DNA of 22,468 bases from Candidatus Avelusimicrobium facis. GTDB taxonomy: Bacteria > Elusimicrobiota > Elusimicrobia > Elusimicrobiales > Elusimicrobiaceae. Positions 12,945 through 21,577 of this stretch are shown piece by piece (the stretch's first letter is position 1; each line of letters starts with the position of its first letter). A program made the position numbers and the translations under genes. Where the stretch lies: NCBI GenBank assembly GCA_900762815.1, contig CAAFHX010000061.1, positions 1-22,468 of the forward strand, written 5' to 3'. The notes under the pieces are model-generated. The model ran no database searches, had not been told where the DNA came from, and was given only the letters and a program-made list of their open reading frames with translations.

Positions 12945-13883
12945 ATGGAACCCGTTACCACGTCTGTATCTGTTGCTTTATGGATGGCCTTTTGGATTGT
13001 CGTCTTGGTCGCTTTGTTTGTAGACTTGGCAGTACTCAATAAACACCACGGTCATGTGTCCATTAAAGAAGCCGCCGTGATGGTATGCGCCTGGATATCC
13101 TTGGCGGCGGTGTTCGGCGGAGCCATTTGGCTGGCAGAGGGCCCCCGGCACGCCCTGGAGTTTTACACGGGGTATGTGCTGGAATATTCCCTGTCCGTAG
13201 ACAATATGTTTGTCTTTATCCTCATCTTTGGCTATTTTGCCGTCCCGCACGATTTGCAGCCCAAGGTGCTTTTGTGGGGTATTTTAGGCGCGGTGGTCAT
13301 GCGCTTTCTGTTCATTTTTGTGGGGATACAGCTGATCTCCGCCTTCTCTTGGATGATTTACGTATTCGGCGCGCTGTTGATTTTTACCGCGGCCAAAATG
13401 CTGCTGCAAAAAGAGGACGAACAAGTAGACCCCGGCCAGTCCTTCATCTTAAAACTCTTTAAAAAAATAATGCCCGTCAAAGCCGACTATCACGGGGAAA
13501 ATTTCTTTGTCAAAGAAAATGCCAAATGGCTGGCCACGCCGTTGTTTACCGCGCTGCTGGTAATTGAAATGTCTGACGTTATTTTTGCGTTGGACTCTAT
13601 CCCGGCGGTGCTGGGCATCACGCGTGATACCTTTTTGGTGTATTCGTCTAATATTTTTGCCATTATCGGGCTGCGCTCTTTGTATTTCTTGCTCTCGGGC
13701 ATGGCGGGCAAATTCCCCTATTTAAAATACGGCATTTCCGTGATTTTATTCTTCGTGGGGGTCAAAATGCTTCTGTCTCATTTTGTGCCGGTGCCCGTGC
13801 CGCTTTCACTGGGAATTATCGTGCTGGTGCTGGCGCTTTCTATCGTGGCCAGCAAGCTTTTCCCCCCGCAAGAAAATGCCTAA
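12945..13883 (+). CDS. TerC/Alx-family integral membrane protein
   Basis: The 312-residue protein has about nine hydrophobic segments and both family signatures: the first around VLEYSLSVDNMFVF (E80, D86) and the second around EMSDVIFALDSIPAV (E208, D211, D217). These acidic residues inside membrane helices suit a divalent cation site. Family members include E. coli Alx, linked to manganese export and alkaline pH response, and TerC of tellurite resistance clusters. The extended loop (about 155-195) and length fit the Alx type more than short TerC. No ter genes are nearby, so manganese or metal homeostasis is more likely than tellurite resistance. AGGAG lies 7 bases before the ATG. Some members serve protein export by supplying manganese to exported proteins, which would suit this envelope-rich region, but that is speculation. 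Confidence 0.93.
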   Translation: MEPVTTSVSVALWMAFWIVVLVALFVDLAVLNKHHGHVSIKEAAVMVCAWISLAAVFGGAIWLAEGPRHALEFYTGYVLEYSLSVDNMFVFILIFGYFAVPHDLQPKVLLWGILGAVVMRFLFIFVGIQLISAFSWMIYVFGALLIFTAAKMLLQKEDEQVDPGQSFILKLFKKIMPVKADYHGENFFVKENAKWLATPLFTALLVIEMSDVIFALDSIPAVLGITRDTFLVYSSNIFAIIGLRSLYFLLSGMAGKFPYLKYGISVILFFVGVKMLLSHFVPVPVPLSLGIIVLVLALSIVASKLFPPQENA

Positions 13884-13886
13884 GCA

Positions 13887-13915
13887 TGGACAAAAGCAGC
13901 AATATTTACTAGAAT
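13887..13915 (+). promoter_or_regulatory. Strong predicted rpmB promoter
   Basis: TGGACA (13887-13892) and TAGAAT (13910-13915), each one base off consensus, are 17 bases apart. It starts just after the terC stop codon and is the best promoter match in the window, as expected for a ribosomal protein gene. Confidence 0.7.
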
Positions 13916-13953
13916 ATAAGAACCAAATTTAACTTAGTACAAGGAAGGAATTT

Positions 13954-14148
13954 ATGGCGTATAAATGTGCAATTTGTGGCAAAGGCCCCGTGTCCGGCGG
14001 TTCTTACAGCCACTCTAACCTCAGAACGAAACGCACCTTCAACCCGAACCTGCAAAAGCAGAAGGTCCTGTTGGAAGGCAAAGCCCAGACGGCTTATGTG
14101 TGCACCAATTGCATTAAAAGCGGTCTGGCCAAAAGACCGGCCAAATAA
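13954..14148 (+). CDS. rpmB: 50S ribosomal protein L28
   Basis: L28 is a small protein of the large ribosomal subunit. The 64-residue sequence opens with the typical MAYKCAICGKGPVSG and carries SNLRTKRTFNPNLQ, the conserved RNA-binding segment. Two CxxC pairs (C5/C8 and C50/C53) form a zinc ribbon, so this is the zinc-containing (C+) form. In many bacteria the C+ form has a zinc-free paralogue used under zinc starvation; none is seen here. An AAGGAAGGA precedes the ATG. The gene is monocistronic, between its own promoter and terminator. Confidence 0.96.
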   Translation: MAYKCAICGKGPVSGGSYSHSNLRTKRTFNPNLQKQKVLLEGKAQTAYVCTNCIKSGLAKRPAK

Positions 14149-14184
14149 GCCGGCTTGCATGCAGTTTTGTTTTTTGTAACCGTC

Positions 14185-14219
14185 AGCCCGCGCTGAAAAA
14201 AACGCGCGGGCTTTTTTTG
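14185..14219 (+). terminator. Intrinsic terminator of rpmB
   Basis: AGCCCGCGC (14185-14193) pairs with GCGCGGGCT (14204-14212), followed by seven T. It ends only 24 bases before the bamA start codon. Confidence 0.93.
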
Positions 14220-14242
14220 TTGAATACGGCTTGGGGGGGTAT

Positions 14243-16609
14243 ATGATATTTTCCCGCAAATGGATAGGCAGTCTGTTGTTGTGTCTGGTGCCGCTGGCGC
14301 TGCCGGCCCAAGATGCTAATGAAGAAATAGACCCCAACGGGCCGTGGATGATTTGCCAAGTAGGCGTAGACGGATTGCAAAATATCGGCAAGCGGACCGT
14401 GACCAAAGCCGCCCACGCCAAAAAAGGCCGGCTGTACGAACGCTACAGCATCAACGAAGACATCCAGGACATCTCCGCCCTGGGCAACTTTGACAGCGTG
14501 CAGGTGGACATCTCCCGCAGCAAGGGCACCCGCAAGGACGAAACTGCAGCGGTCTATCCGTGCCACCGCATTACCTACATCGTAGAAGAAAAACCGATTT
14601 TTGACCGCATCCTGTACGAAGGCCGCAAAAAACTCAGTAAGAGCGCCATTACCTCGGCCATGACGCTCAAGCTCAAAGACCCGTTCAACGAGGCCAAGTT
14701 AGCCGCAGACATGGAGCGGATTCAAGCCAAATACGCCGAAAAAGGCTATGTCAGCGCCAAGGCCGCTTATGAAATTATCAACGACGAAAAAACCCACACC
14801 GTCACGGTCAAACTGATTTTAGACGAAGGCCCCCGCGTGCAGGTGGCCGCCGTGAACTTGGACGGCTTGAGCAAGGACAGCCCGCTGCCCGCCCAAAAAA
14901 TAATCAAAAAAGCCTCCAACCGCCCCCATAAGGTTTTCAAACCCCAAAATTTGCAAAAGGATTGGGTAAAGATGATGCTCTTCGGGCGCAACCAAGGCTT
15001 TGCCGATTTCAATTTAACCGAACCGCAAATTGAGCTCAACGAGGCCAAAACCGAAGTTACCCTTTCCTACCGGGTAAGCGAAGGGGAACAGGTGGATTTC
15101 GGCACGGTGTCGTTTGAGGGGAACAATGTTTTTACGCAAGAAGAATTGGATAAATTCGTCTACCTGCGCGAGGGCAAACGCTACAACCAAAAAGACTACG
15201 ACGACACCATCATGGCCATCCAGCAGCAATACGCCAGCAAAGGCTACTTGCAAGCCCGGGTGGACCCACAAAAAACCATTGCCGACGGCCGCTTAAATAT
15301 CCGCTACGATATTTCCGAAGGGCATATCTTTTATGTAGACCACGTGGACGTAAGCGGATATGAAAAAACCAAAAAATATGTTTTTACGCGCGAGATTTCC
15401 ATCAAACCCGGCGATTTGTACGACTCAGCCAAAATCCAGCGCAGCCAGACCAAAATTTTAAACTTGGGCTTTATCAATGACGTGCAAATAGACATCCAAC
15501 CCACGGCCGACCCGCAAAAAGTGGACTTGGATTTTAACGTGGTAGAGGGCCGCCCGGGCATGTTCACGGCCGGCTTGGCCATGAGCTCTATGGACGGGCT
15601 GTACGGCGAGCTGTCCGTCAACCACCTCAACCTCTTTGGCCGGGCCCAGCGCCTGTCCGTACGGACGATGTTCGGAAAAGAAATTTTAGACTATACCGTC
15701 AGCTGGTCTACCCCGTGGATTTATGACAAGCCGACCTCGCTGGGCGTGGACGCCTTTAACACCCGCCGCTACCGCTCTTTTGCCACAGAAAACCAAGCGT
15801 ATACCGAGCGCCGCATCGGCGGACGGCTGCGCGTCGGCCCGCGCTTTAATGACGATATTTACCAGCTGAGCTTGGGCTACTCCTTTGAAAATATTGATAT
15901 TTACGACATTGACGATAAATTCCAAGAGCCCAATGCCCTGCCCGGCCAAGACAACTACATTGCCAAAGGCAAAACCAATTTGTCCACGTTGAGCGCCGAC
16001 TTTGCCATAGACACCCGCGACAATATATGGGACCCGACCAGCGGGTGGCGCAATTCGCTGGGCTTGTCTTTGGCGGGCGGCCCCATCGGCGGAGACTTGG
16101 ATTTGTGGTACTTAAACGCCCGCTCCATTTTTAACTACACCGTGTGGAACATCGGCGGCAACTACCCCATTGTGTTTGTGCTGTCCAACAAGGTGGGCTC
16201 GGTGCGCTCCTATGGCCGCACGGACGAAGTGCCCCCGTATGAAAAATTCTTCCTGGGCGGTGCCGATACGGTGCGCGGTTATGAACGCGCCGGAGAAGTG
16301 GGCCCCGAATACGGCGGCACCACCTATTACGTGATGAACGCCGAGCTGCGCTTCCCCTTGGCCCGCGAAGGCCGGCGCACCATGGCGCAATTTGCTTTGT
16401 TTGCCGATGTCGGCAACTCGTGGAACCATTTTGATGATGTAGATTTTTCGTTTGGCCCGGATTACAAACAATTTAAGGCCGGCGTGGGCGTGGGCCTGCG
16501 CCTGACCACCCCGTCCTTGCCCATCCGCATAGACTGGGGGTACGGTCTGAACCACAAGACCAATGAAGACCGTTCGCATTTCTACTTCAATATTTCCAAT
16601 ATGATGTAG
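14243..16609 (+). CDS. bamA: Outer-membrane protein assembly factor BamA
   Basis: BamA folds and inserts beta-barrel proteins into the outer membrane. The 788-residue protein has a signal peptide (cut near LPA-Q, residue 22), five POTRA domains (roughly 35-117, 118-197, 198-281, 283-362 and 363-437) and a C-terminal Omp85 barrel (about 440-788). Key signs are ILNLGFINDV in the fifth POTRA, DTRDNIWDPTSGWR in the barrel and the VRGYERAGE motif (677 on) of the substrate-lid loop. The last strand HFYFNISNMM parallels the QFQFNIGKTW end of the E. coli protein. The ATG at 14243 is preferred over a TTG four codons earlier because it gives a proper signal peptide; a G-rich run just upstream may act as ribosome-binding site. 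It heads the BAM/lipid A operon. Confidence 0.96.
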   Translation: MIFSRKWIGSLLLCLVPLALPAQDANEEIDPNGPWMICQVGVDGLQNIGKRTVTKAAHAKKGRLYERYSINEDIQDISALGNFDSVQVDISRSKGTRKDETAAVYPCHRITYIVEEKPIFDRILYEGRKKLSKSAITSAMTLKLKDPFNEAKLAADMERIQAKYAEKGYVSAKAAYEIINDEKTHTVTVKLILDEGPRVQVAAVNLDGLSKDSPLPAQKIIKKASNRPHKVFKPQNLQKDWVKMMLFGRNQGFADFNLTEPQIELNEAKTEVTLSYRVSEGEQVDFGTVSFEGNNVFTQEELDKFVYLREGKRYNQKDYDDTIMAIQQQYASKGYLQARVDPQKTIADGRLNIRYDISEGHIFYVDHVDVSGYEKTKKYVFTREISIKPGDLYDSAKIQRSQTKILNLGFINDVQIDIQPTADPQKVDLDFNVVEGRPGMFTAGLAMSSMDGLYGELSVNHLNLFGRAQRLSVRTMFGKEILDYTVSWSTPWIYDKPTSLGVDAFNTRRYRSFATENQAYTERRIGGRLRVGPRFNDDIYQLSLGYSFENIDIYDIDDKFQEPNALPGQDNYIAKGKTNLSTLSADFAIDTRDNIWDPTSGWRNSLGLSLAGGPIGGDLDLWYLNARSIFNYTVWNIGGNYPIVFVLSNKVGSVRSYGRTDEVPPYEKFFLGGADTVRGYERAGEVGPEYGGTTYYVMNAELRFPLAREGRRTMAQFALFADVGNSWNHFDDVDFSFGPDYKQFKAGVGVGLRLTTPSLPIRIDWGYGLNHKTNEDRSHFYFNISNMM

Positions 16610-16617
16610 GGGTATGT

Positions 16618-17553
16618 ATGCGCAACTTTCTTGGGATTTTTAGTATTGCTTGCCTTTTGGCCGCCCCCGCCGCAGCGCAGGACAACCAAGCGCTGACGCA
16701 GCAGGAGCAGGCCGTGGTGGCCGCCATCAAGGCGCAGAACCAAACGCCGCCGGCGCCCATGCAAGCCCCGGCGCACGAAAATACGGCCGAGGGAGAAATC
16801 AAACTCTCCGAGCAGGCCAAGCAGCAAGCGTTTGACGAGCAAAAGCAAGCAGAAACGGCCCCCGCTTCCCCGGACGAACCGGCTCCGGAGGAGGAAGATG
16901 AGCGCATAGGCAACCCGTCTAAAAAATGCTTGACGGTGGCCTTTATAGACATTGACATAGCCTTTAACGAGCACCCGCGCACGCAGGCCGTCAAACGGCA
17001 AATAGATTTAAAGATTCAGGCCAAACAGCGCGAGGTGCAAAACGCCAAGGACATCATCGCCGCGCTGGAAGCGGAAAACCGCCTCCTCACGCGCCAGCTG
17101 GCCGAGCTCAAGCCGTTTTATGAGCGCATCGTTACCGACCAAGCGCTGTTGCCCCGAGTGCCGGAAACGGCGGACAGCTTGACCTTGGGCAATGTGCTCA
17201 ACCGGCTGACTTTTGCCGGGTGCGAGGTGCTCTCCACCAGTCCGCTCAACTCCCCCGCAGAGCTGGACGATGTAACGGAACGTATTGGGGCGAACAAAAA
17301 AATTATTGCAGAACGCAGCTTTTTTATTGATAATTATAAGTATCAGACCCGGGAAGAAATTTTGAAACTGGAGCAGGAAGAGGTCAAAGCCATTTTGCAG
17401 GATATTTACCAAGAGATTAAGACCTTTGCCAAAAAGCGCAATATCGGCGCCGTGGTGCGCAAAGATGAAATTTTGTACGGGCAACAACCCGTCAATGTAA
17501 CCAAAGATTTTGTCAGCAGACTGAAAAAATCCAAGAAGTACCGGAAAAAATAA
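16618..17553 (+). CDS. OmpH/Skp-family periplasmic chaperone, extended form
   Basis: Skp proteins hold unfolded outer-membrane proteins in the periplasm for delivery to BamA. The OmpH domain begins at about residue 104 (LTVAFIDIDIAFNEHPRTQ) and ends around 310, with the family's closing pattern IGAVVRKDEILYG...VTKDFVSRLKK. At 311 residues it is nearly twice the usual 160-180. The signal peptide (1-20) is followed by about 80 residues rich in Gln, Ala, Pro and Glu. The middle of the coiled-coil arms (about 165-230) has an extra segment with C202, while C104 sits at the domain start, so a disulfide is possible. It lies 8 bases after bamA, the common bamA-skp-lpxD order, which supports the call. 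A second ATG lies 4 bases upstream out of frame. Confidence 0.87.
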   Translation: MRNFLGIFSIACLLAAPAAAQDNQALTQQEQAVVAAIKAQNQTPPAPMQAPAHENTAEGEIKLSEQAKQQAFDEQKQAETAPASPDEPAPEEEDERIGNPSKKCLTVAFIDIDIAFNEHPRTQAVKRQIDLKIQAKQREVQNAKDIIAALEAENRLLTRQLAELKPFYERIVTDQALLPRVPETADSLTLGNVLNRLTFAGCEVLSTSPLNSPAELDDVTERIGANKKIIAERSFFIDNYKYQTREEILKLEQEEVKAILQDIYQEIKTFAKKRNIGAVVRKDEILYGQQPVNVTKDFVSRLKKSKKYRKK

Positions 17554-17567
17554 GACCGGAGGAACTT

Positions 17568-18593
17568 ATGCAATTAACGCTCAAAGAAGTGGCCCGCATT
17601 ACCCAAACGCAGTTGGCCGGAGATGAAAATTTTGTCATTGAACATATTTGCGACCTGGCAGCCCCCCGCCCCGACGGCATTTGCTATTTAAGCCGTTTGG
17701 AAGGGGCGACGGTTCCCGCGGACTTTGCCGTCGGCGCGCTCATTGTGCCGGAAGCGGCGCAAAGCCAAGATTTACCCGTTAAAACCAATTTCTTGTATGC
17801 CAAAAACCCGGAATGGGCGTTTACCCTGCTGGTGCAATATTGGGATGCGCAACAGCCCAAACACACCCCGGGCATTCACCCTACCGCCGTCATCAGCCCG
17901 TCGGCCAAGCTGGGGAAAAACGTGTCCGTAGGCGCTTACAGCGTGATTGAGGACGATGTAGTCATTGGCGACGACACCATCCTCTTCCCCCAAGTATACG
18001 TCGGCAAGCGCACCCAAATCGGCGCGCAGTGCATTTTGTATCCGCAAGTGGTCGTGCGCGAGGACTGCGTCCTTAAAAACCACGTCATTTTGCAGCCGGG
18101 GGCCAAAATCGGCAATGACGGCTTTGGCTTTATCTTCCACGAAGGGCGGCACCACAAAATCCCGCAAATCGGCAATGTAATTATTGAAGACGATGTGGAA
18201 ATCCAGGCCAACAGCTGCGTGGACCGCGCCAAGCTGGCCCACACCATAGTAGGAGCCAACACCAAGGTGGACAACCTGGTCCAAATTGCGCATAATGTGA
18301 AAGTGGGCCAAGGCTGCATTATGTGCGCCCAAGTGGGCGTAGCCGGCACCACCACCTTAGGCAACGGCGTTGTTGCAGCCGGCCAGGTGGGCATTGTGGG
18401 GCACCTGCACATCGGCGACGGCGTGCAAATTGGGGCCCAATCGGGCGTAACGAGCCATCTCCCGGCAGGGCAAGCCTTCTTCGGCACGCCCGCCCGGCCC
18501 ATGAAGGACACCTTAAAGATTATGGCCATAGAGGGCAAATTGCCTGAGCTGTATAAAGATTTAAAGGTGCTTAAAAAAGCGGTGCAGAAATAA
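17568..18593 (+). CDS. lpxD: UDP-3-O-(3-hydroxyacyl)glucosamine N-acyltransferase LpxD
   Basis: LpxD adds the second 3-hydroxyacyl chain, from acyl-ACP, to the amino group of UDP-3-O-acylglucosamine in the third step of lipid A synthesis. The 341-residue protein has the N-terminal uridine-binding domain (about 1-98), then a left-handed beta-helix of hexapeptide repeats (about 102-300) and a C-terminal helical tail. The catalytic His is H242 in NLVQIAHNVKVG. GNDGFGF and the AGQVGIVGHLHIGDGVQIGAQSG coil are also typical. A GGAGG stands before the ATG, 14 bases after the skp-like gene, and lpxC follows after 2 bases. Confidence 0.97.
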   Translation: MQLTLKEVARITQTQLAGDENFVIEHICDLAAPRPDGICYLSRLEGATVPADFAVGALIVPEAAQSQDLPVKTNFLYAKNPEWAFTLLVQYWDAQQPKHTPGIHPTAVISPSAKLGKNVSVGAYSVIEDDVVIGDDTILFPQVYVGKRTQIGAQCILYPQVVVREDCVLKNHVILQPGAKIGNDGFGFIFHEGRHHKIPQIGNVIIEDDVEIQANSCVDRAKLAHTIVGANTKVDNLVQIAHNVKVGQGCIMCAQVGVAGTTTLGNGVVAAGQVGIVGHLHIGDGVQIGAQSGVTSHLPAGQAFFGTPARPMKDTLKIMAIEGKLPELYKDLKVLKKAVQK

Positions 18594-18595
18594 TT

Positions 18596-19420
18596 ATGAG
18601 AAAAACCATCCAAAAAACCATTAGTGTCAGCGGCGTAGGGTTGCACACCGGGGCAGCGTCGGTGATGACGTTTCGCCCGGCGCAAGACGGCATTCATTTC
18701 GTCCGGGTAGACTTGCCCGGCTCCCAGCCGATACCGGCCGATGTTTACCATGTAGGGTCCACCCTGCGCGGCACCAATTTAAAAAATGACACCGCCGAAG
18801 TCTGCACCGTAGAGCATGTGCTTTCAGCCCTGCACGCCTTGGGCATTACCGATGTGCGGGTGGAAATGGACGGCCCGGAACCGCCAATTACAGATGGCTC
18901 TGCCGATATTTTTGCCCATTCGCTGCAAGAGGCGGGCCTGCGGGAGCTGGACGCACAACAGCCGTTGCTGGTGCTCAAACAGCCCGTTACCTATTCCTTT
19001 GGCAAAATCACCTACAGCGCCGAACCGGCTGACAGGCTGAGCATTACCTTTGTCTACGAACATAAACACCCCCTGGTGGGCCGACAAGAGTACACCTTGG
19101 ATTTTACCCCCGAAAATTACCTCAGCCAAATCGCCCGCGCGCGGACCTTTGGGTTTGAAGAGGAATTTGCCTTTTTAAAAGCCCACGGGCTGGCCAAGGG
19201 CGGCAGCCTGGAAAATGCCGTCGTCGTGGGGAAGGACAAATATTTAAACGCCTTGCGCTACAGCAACGAACTGGTCCGGCACAAAATTTTGGACCTGGTG
19301 GGCGATTTTAGCCTTACGGGCAAACGCCTGCCGCCGCTGAAGATTACCTGCCACATGGGCGGGCACAAACACAATGTCTTGTTTGCGCGGCTGTTGCTGG
19401 CCAATGCGGAGGAAAAATGA
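18596..19420 (+). CDS. lpxC: UDP-3-O-acyl-N-acetylglucosamine deacetylase LpxC
   Basis: LpxC is the zinc-dependent deacetylase that commits the pathway to lipid A. The 274 residues contain the zinc ligands H74 (TVEHVLSAL), H229 and D233 (RHKILDLVGD), the catalytic base E73 and the general-acid H257 in GGHKHN. ISVSGVGLHTG opens the first domain as usual. The length is short compared with about 300 in E. coli but normal for compact versions. It starts 2 bases after the lpxD stop without its own ribosome-binding site, so translation is probably coupled. Its stop overlaps the fabZ start by 4 bases. In several phyla lpxC and fabZ are fused into one gene; here they remain separate but overlapping. 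Confidence 0.97.
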   Translation: MRKTIQKTISVSGVGLHTGAASVMTFRPAQDGIHFVRVDLPGSQPIPADVYHVGSTLRGTNLKNDTAEVCTVEHVLSALHALGITDVRVEMDGPEPPITDGSADIFAHSLQEAGLRELDAQQPLLVLKQPVTYSFGKITYSAEPADRLSITFVYEHKHPLVGRQEYTLDFTPENYLSQIARARTFGFEEEFAFLKAHGLAKGGSLENAVVVGKDKYLNALRYSNELVRHKILDLVGDFSLTGKRLPPLKITCHMGGHKHNVLFARLLLANAEEK

Positions 19421-19908
19421 AAGAGAAACATCCGTCTTTAGCTCCGCTGCTGGAGCAACCCGTCTTGCGGGTGCTTAACCAAGAGGACATCAAGCGCTCC
19501 ATCCCCCACCGCGACCCGTTTCTGCTGGTGGACGAGGTGCGCATTATTGAAGAGGGGAAAAGCTGCATCGGGGTCAAAAAAGTAACAGGGGAAGAATATT
19601 TTTTCAAGGGACATTTCCCGTCCAAACCCATTATGCCGGGCGTGCTGATTTTAGAAAGCATTTCCCAGGCTTTTGGCGGGGCCATGATGGACCGCGTCAA
19701 CAAAGACGGCAAAGGCCTGCCGCTGTTTTTGGGTATAGAGGATGCTAAATTCAGGGGGATGGTCGTCCCGGGGGACACTTTGTACATGCCGGTGCAGTTT
19801 TTACGCCTTGGCAAGCTCTCGCGCATTTACGCGGAAGCGTACGTCAATGGCAAACTCTGCACGCAGGCGTACCTGACGTTCATATTAGGAGAAAACCTTA
19901 ATGTCTGA
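19417..19908 (+). CDS. fabZ: (3R)-hydroxyacyl-ACP dehydratase FabZ
   Basis: FabZ dehydrates 3-hydroxyacyl-ACP in fatty acid elongation and so competes with LpxA and LpxD for the same substrates. The 163-residue hotdog-fold protein shows IPHRDPFLLVDEV and the active-site helix region GHFPSKPIMPGVLILESISQ, with catalytic H66 and E80. An N-terminal extension of about 15 residues precedes the usual start of the domain. It overlaps lpxC by 4 bases and lpxA by 8, which places control of the hydroxyacyl pool in the same transcript as its consumers. Confidence 0.96.
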   Translation: MKEKHPSLAPLLEQPVLRVLNQEDIKRSIPHRDPFLLVDEVRIIEEGKSCIGVKKVTGEEYFFKGHFPSKPIMPGVLILESISQAFGGAMMDRVNKDGKGLPLFLGIEDAKFRGMVVPGDTLYMPVQFLRLGKLSRIYAEAYVNGKLCTQAYLTFILGENLNV

Positions 19909-20710
19909 CACTCGCATACATCCCACTGCCGTCATTGACCCCAGTGCGAAAATTGACCCGTCCACCTACATCGGCCCATATACGGTCATCGGTCCGAATG
20001 TAACCTTGGGCAAGGAAAACCGCATTGGTCCGTTCTGCCTTATTGAGAACACGGTCATGGGCGATGGGAACGAAGTCATTGCGCACGCCTCTATCGGCGT
20101 CAAACCCCAAGACTTGTCTTATGACGATGCCATGCAAAGCATGGTGGTCATAGGCAATCACAACAAAATACGCGAATGTGTAACCATTCACCGGTCCACC
20201 CGCGTAGATACCCCCACCCGCATCGCAGACGCCTGCTTGCTGATGGCCAACTCCCATGTGGCGCATGACTGCCAGCTGGGCAGCCACATTATCTTGGCCA
20301 ATTGCACCGGCATTGCCGGGCACGTGCACATCGCCGACCGGGTAATTACCTCCGGCATGGTGGGCGTGCACCAGTTCGTGCGCCTGGGGCGGCTGGCTAT
20401 GCTCTCCGGCGGCACCATGGCCCCGCAAGACGTCCCCCCCTTCTGCACGGCGCAAGGCGAACGCGCCCGCTTGGTGGGGCTCAATATTGTGGGCATGCGC
20501 CGCGCCGGCATGAAGCGCGACGAAATAATGGCGGTCAAACACGCCTTTAAGGTGTTGTTCCGCTCTAAAATGTTATTGGCGGAGGCCATCAAGCAGCTGG
20601 AAGCGGAAAACCCCATTCCGGCTGTGCGGGAAATGCTGGACTTTTGCAAAGCCACCCAGCGCGGCATTACCGCAGCCAAACGCAAAATTAACCAAGCCGA
20701 TGAAGACTGA
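19901..20710 (+). CDS. lpxA: UDP-N-acetylglucosamine 3-O-acyltransferase LpxA
   Basis: LpxA transfers a 3-hydroxyacyl chain from ACP to UDP-GlcNAc, the first step of lipid A synthesis. The 269-residue protein has the hexapeptide beta-helix (about 1-190), beginning IHPTAVIDPSAKI, and the alpha-helical C-terminal domain. The catalytic His is H122 in NSHVAHDC. RECVTIHRSTR and VHQFVRLG...PQDVPPF are further signatures. It has an AGGAG upstream inside fabZ and overlaps it by 8 bases. The 3' end overlaps lpxI by 11 bases. lpxB, the next enzyme after lpxI in the pathway, is not in the window. Confidence 0.97.
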   Translation: MSDTRIHPTAVIDPSAKIDPSTYIGPYTVIGPNVTLGKENRIGPFCLIENTVMGDGNEVIAHASIGVKPQDLSYDDAMQSMVVIGNHNKIRECVTIHRSTRVDTPTRIADACLLMANSHVAHDCQLGSHIILANCTGIAGHVHIADRVITSGMVGVHQFVRLGRLAMLSGGTMAPQDVPPFCTAQGERARLVGLNIVGMRRAGMKRDEIMAVKHAFKVLFRSKMLLAEAIKQLEAENPIPAVREMLDFCKATQRGITAAKRKINQADED

Positions 20711-21527
20711 AAAACTGGGCATTATTGCCGGCGAAGGCAAAATGCCCCTCTATATTGCCCGCCAAGCCACCCAAAAAGGGGTGGAGGTGTTTGTCGCCGG
20801 CGCCAAAGGCAATGCGCGGGAGGAGGATTTCCGCGGCCTTTGCACGGCTTATCAAGCGCTGCGCCTGGGGCAGCTGGGCGGGGCCATGAAGTTTTTCAAA
20901 GAGCACGGCGTGCACCGCGTGCTCATGGCCGGGCGTGTGCAACACACGTCTATCTTTACCAACTTAATGCCGGATTTGCGCGGGGCCAAATTTTTGGCCT
21001 CGCTCAAGTCCATGCAGACCAAACACGTGCTTTCGCGCGTGATTGAAGAGTTTAAAAAAGAAGAAATTGAATTCGTCAGTTCCGCGTTGTATTTGGAGCA
21101 TTTTATGCCCGCCAAAAGCGTGCTGACGCGCCGCCAGCCCACGGCGGAAGAAGCCCACACGGCTGCCTACGGCTTTCAAATTGCCAAAGCGGTGGCGGGG
21201 CTGGACATCGGCCTGACCTGCGTGGTCAGCCAAAATGCCGTCATCGCCGTAGAAGGCATGGAAGGCACCGACGCGTGTATCCGCCGCGCCGGGGAATTGT
21301 ATAAAAACTCCGCGGAGAAGAAGAGCTGTGTGGCCGTGGTCAAGGTGGCCCGCCCTAACCAAGACGACCGCTTTGATTTGCCCGTCATCGGCAAAGGCAC
21401 GCTGCAAGCTTTGGCAGACGCCGGGTTCAAACTGCTGGCCTTTGAAGCGGAAAAGACCCTGGTGCTGGATTTGGAAGAAGTAACGGCCTTGGCCGACCGG
21501 TACGGCATTTGCTTAATGGCCATTTAG
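20700..21527 (+). CDS. lpxI: UDP-2,3-diacylglucosamine pyrophosphatase LpxI
   Basis: LpxI cleaves UDP-2,3-diacylglucosamine to lipid X and UMP. It is the non-homologous alternative to LpxH, first defined in Caulobacter. The 275-residue protein has the DUF1009-type opening LGIIAGEGKMPLYIA, the central AVIAVEGMEGTDACIRRAG and the C-terminal KVARPNQDDRFDLPVIGKGT block with the conserved Asp residues. It overlaps lpxA by 11 bases and is the last gene of the operon, directly before a strong terminator. The presence of LpxI suggests that LpxH is absent from the genome, though this cannot be seen here. Confidence 0.95.
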   Translation: MKTEKLGIIAGEGKMPLYIARQATQKGVEVFVAGAKGNAREEDFRGLCTAYQALRLGQLGGAMKFFKEHGVHRVLMAGRVQHTSIFTNLMPDLRGAKFLASLKSMQTKHVLSRVIEEFKKEEIEFVSSALYLEHFMPAKSVLTRRQPTAEEAHTAAYGFQIAKAVAGLDIGLTCVVSQNAVIAVEGMEGTDACIRRAGELYKNSAEKKSCVAVVKVARPNQDDRFDLPVIGKGTLQALADAGFKLLAFEAEKTLVLDLEEVTALADRYGICLMAI

Positions 21528-21544
21528 TTGGATTTCAAACCTAG

Positions 21545-21573
21545 AAAACCCGCACTTTGAAGTGCGGGTTTTT
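21545..21573. terminator. Bidirectional intrinsic terminator between lpxI and the prepilin gene
   Basis: AACCCGCACTT (21547-21557) pairs perfectly with AAGTGCGGGTT (21560-21570). T follows on the plus strand (TTTTT to 21573) and TTTT on the minus strand, so both convergent transcripts can end here. The prepilin stop codon is 5 bases beyond the T-tract. Confidence 0.92.
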
Positions 21574-21577
21574 GTTG

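Noticed and set aside
17936..18751. 271-codon minus-strand frame opposite lpxD and lpxC
   Set aside because: It shadows two certain genes, and its Pro/Trp/Cys-rich composition is typical of antisense frames.
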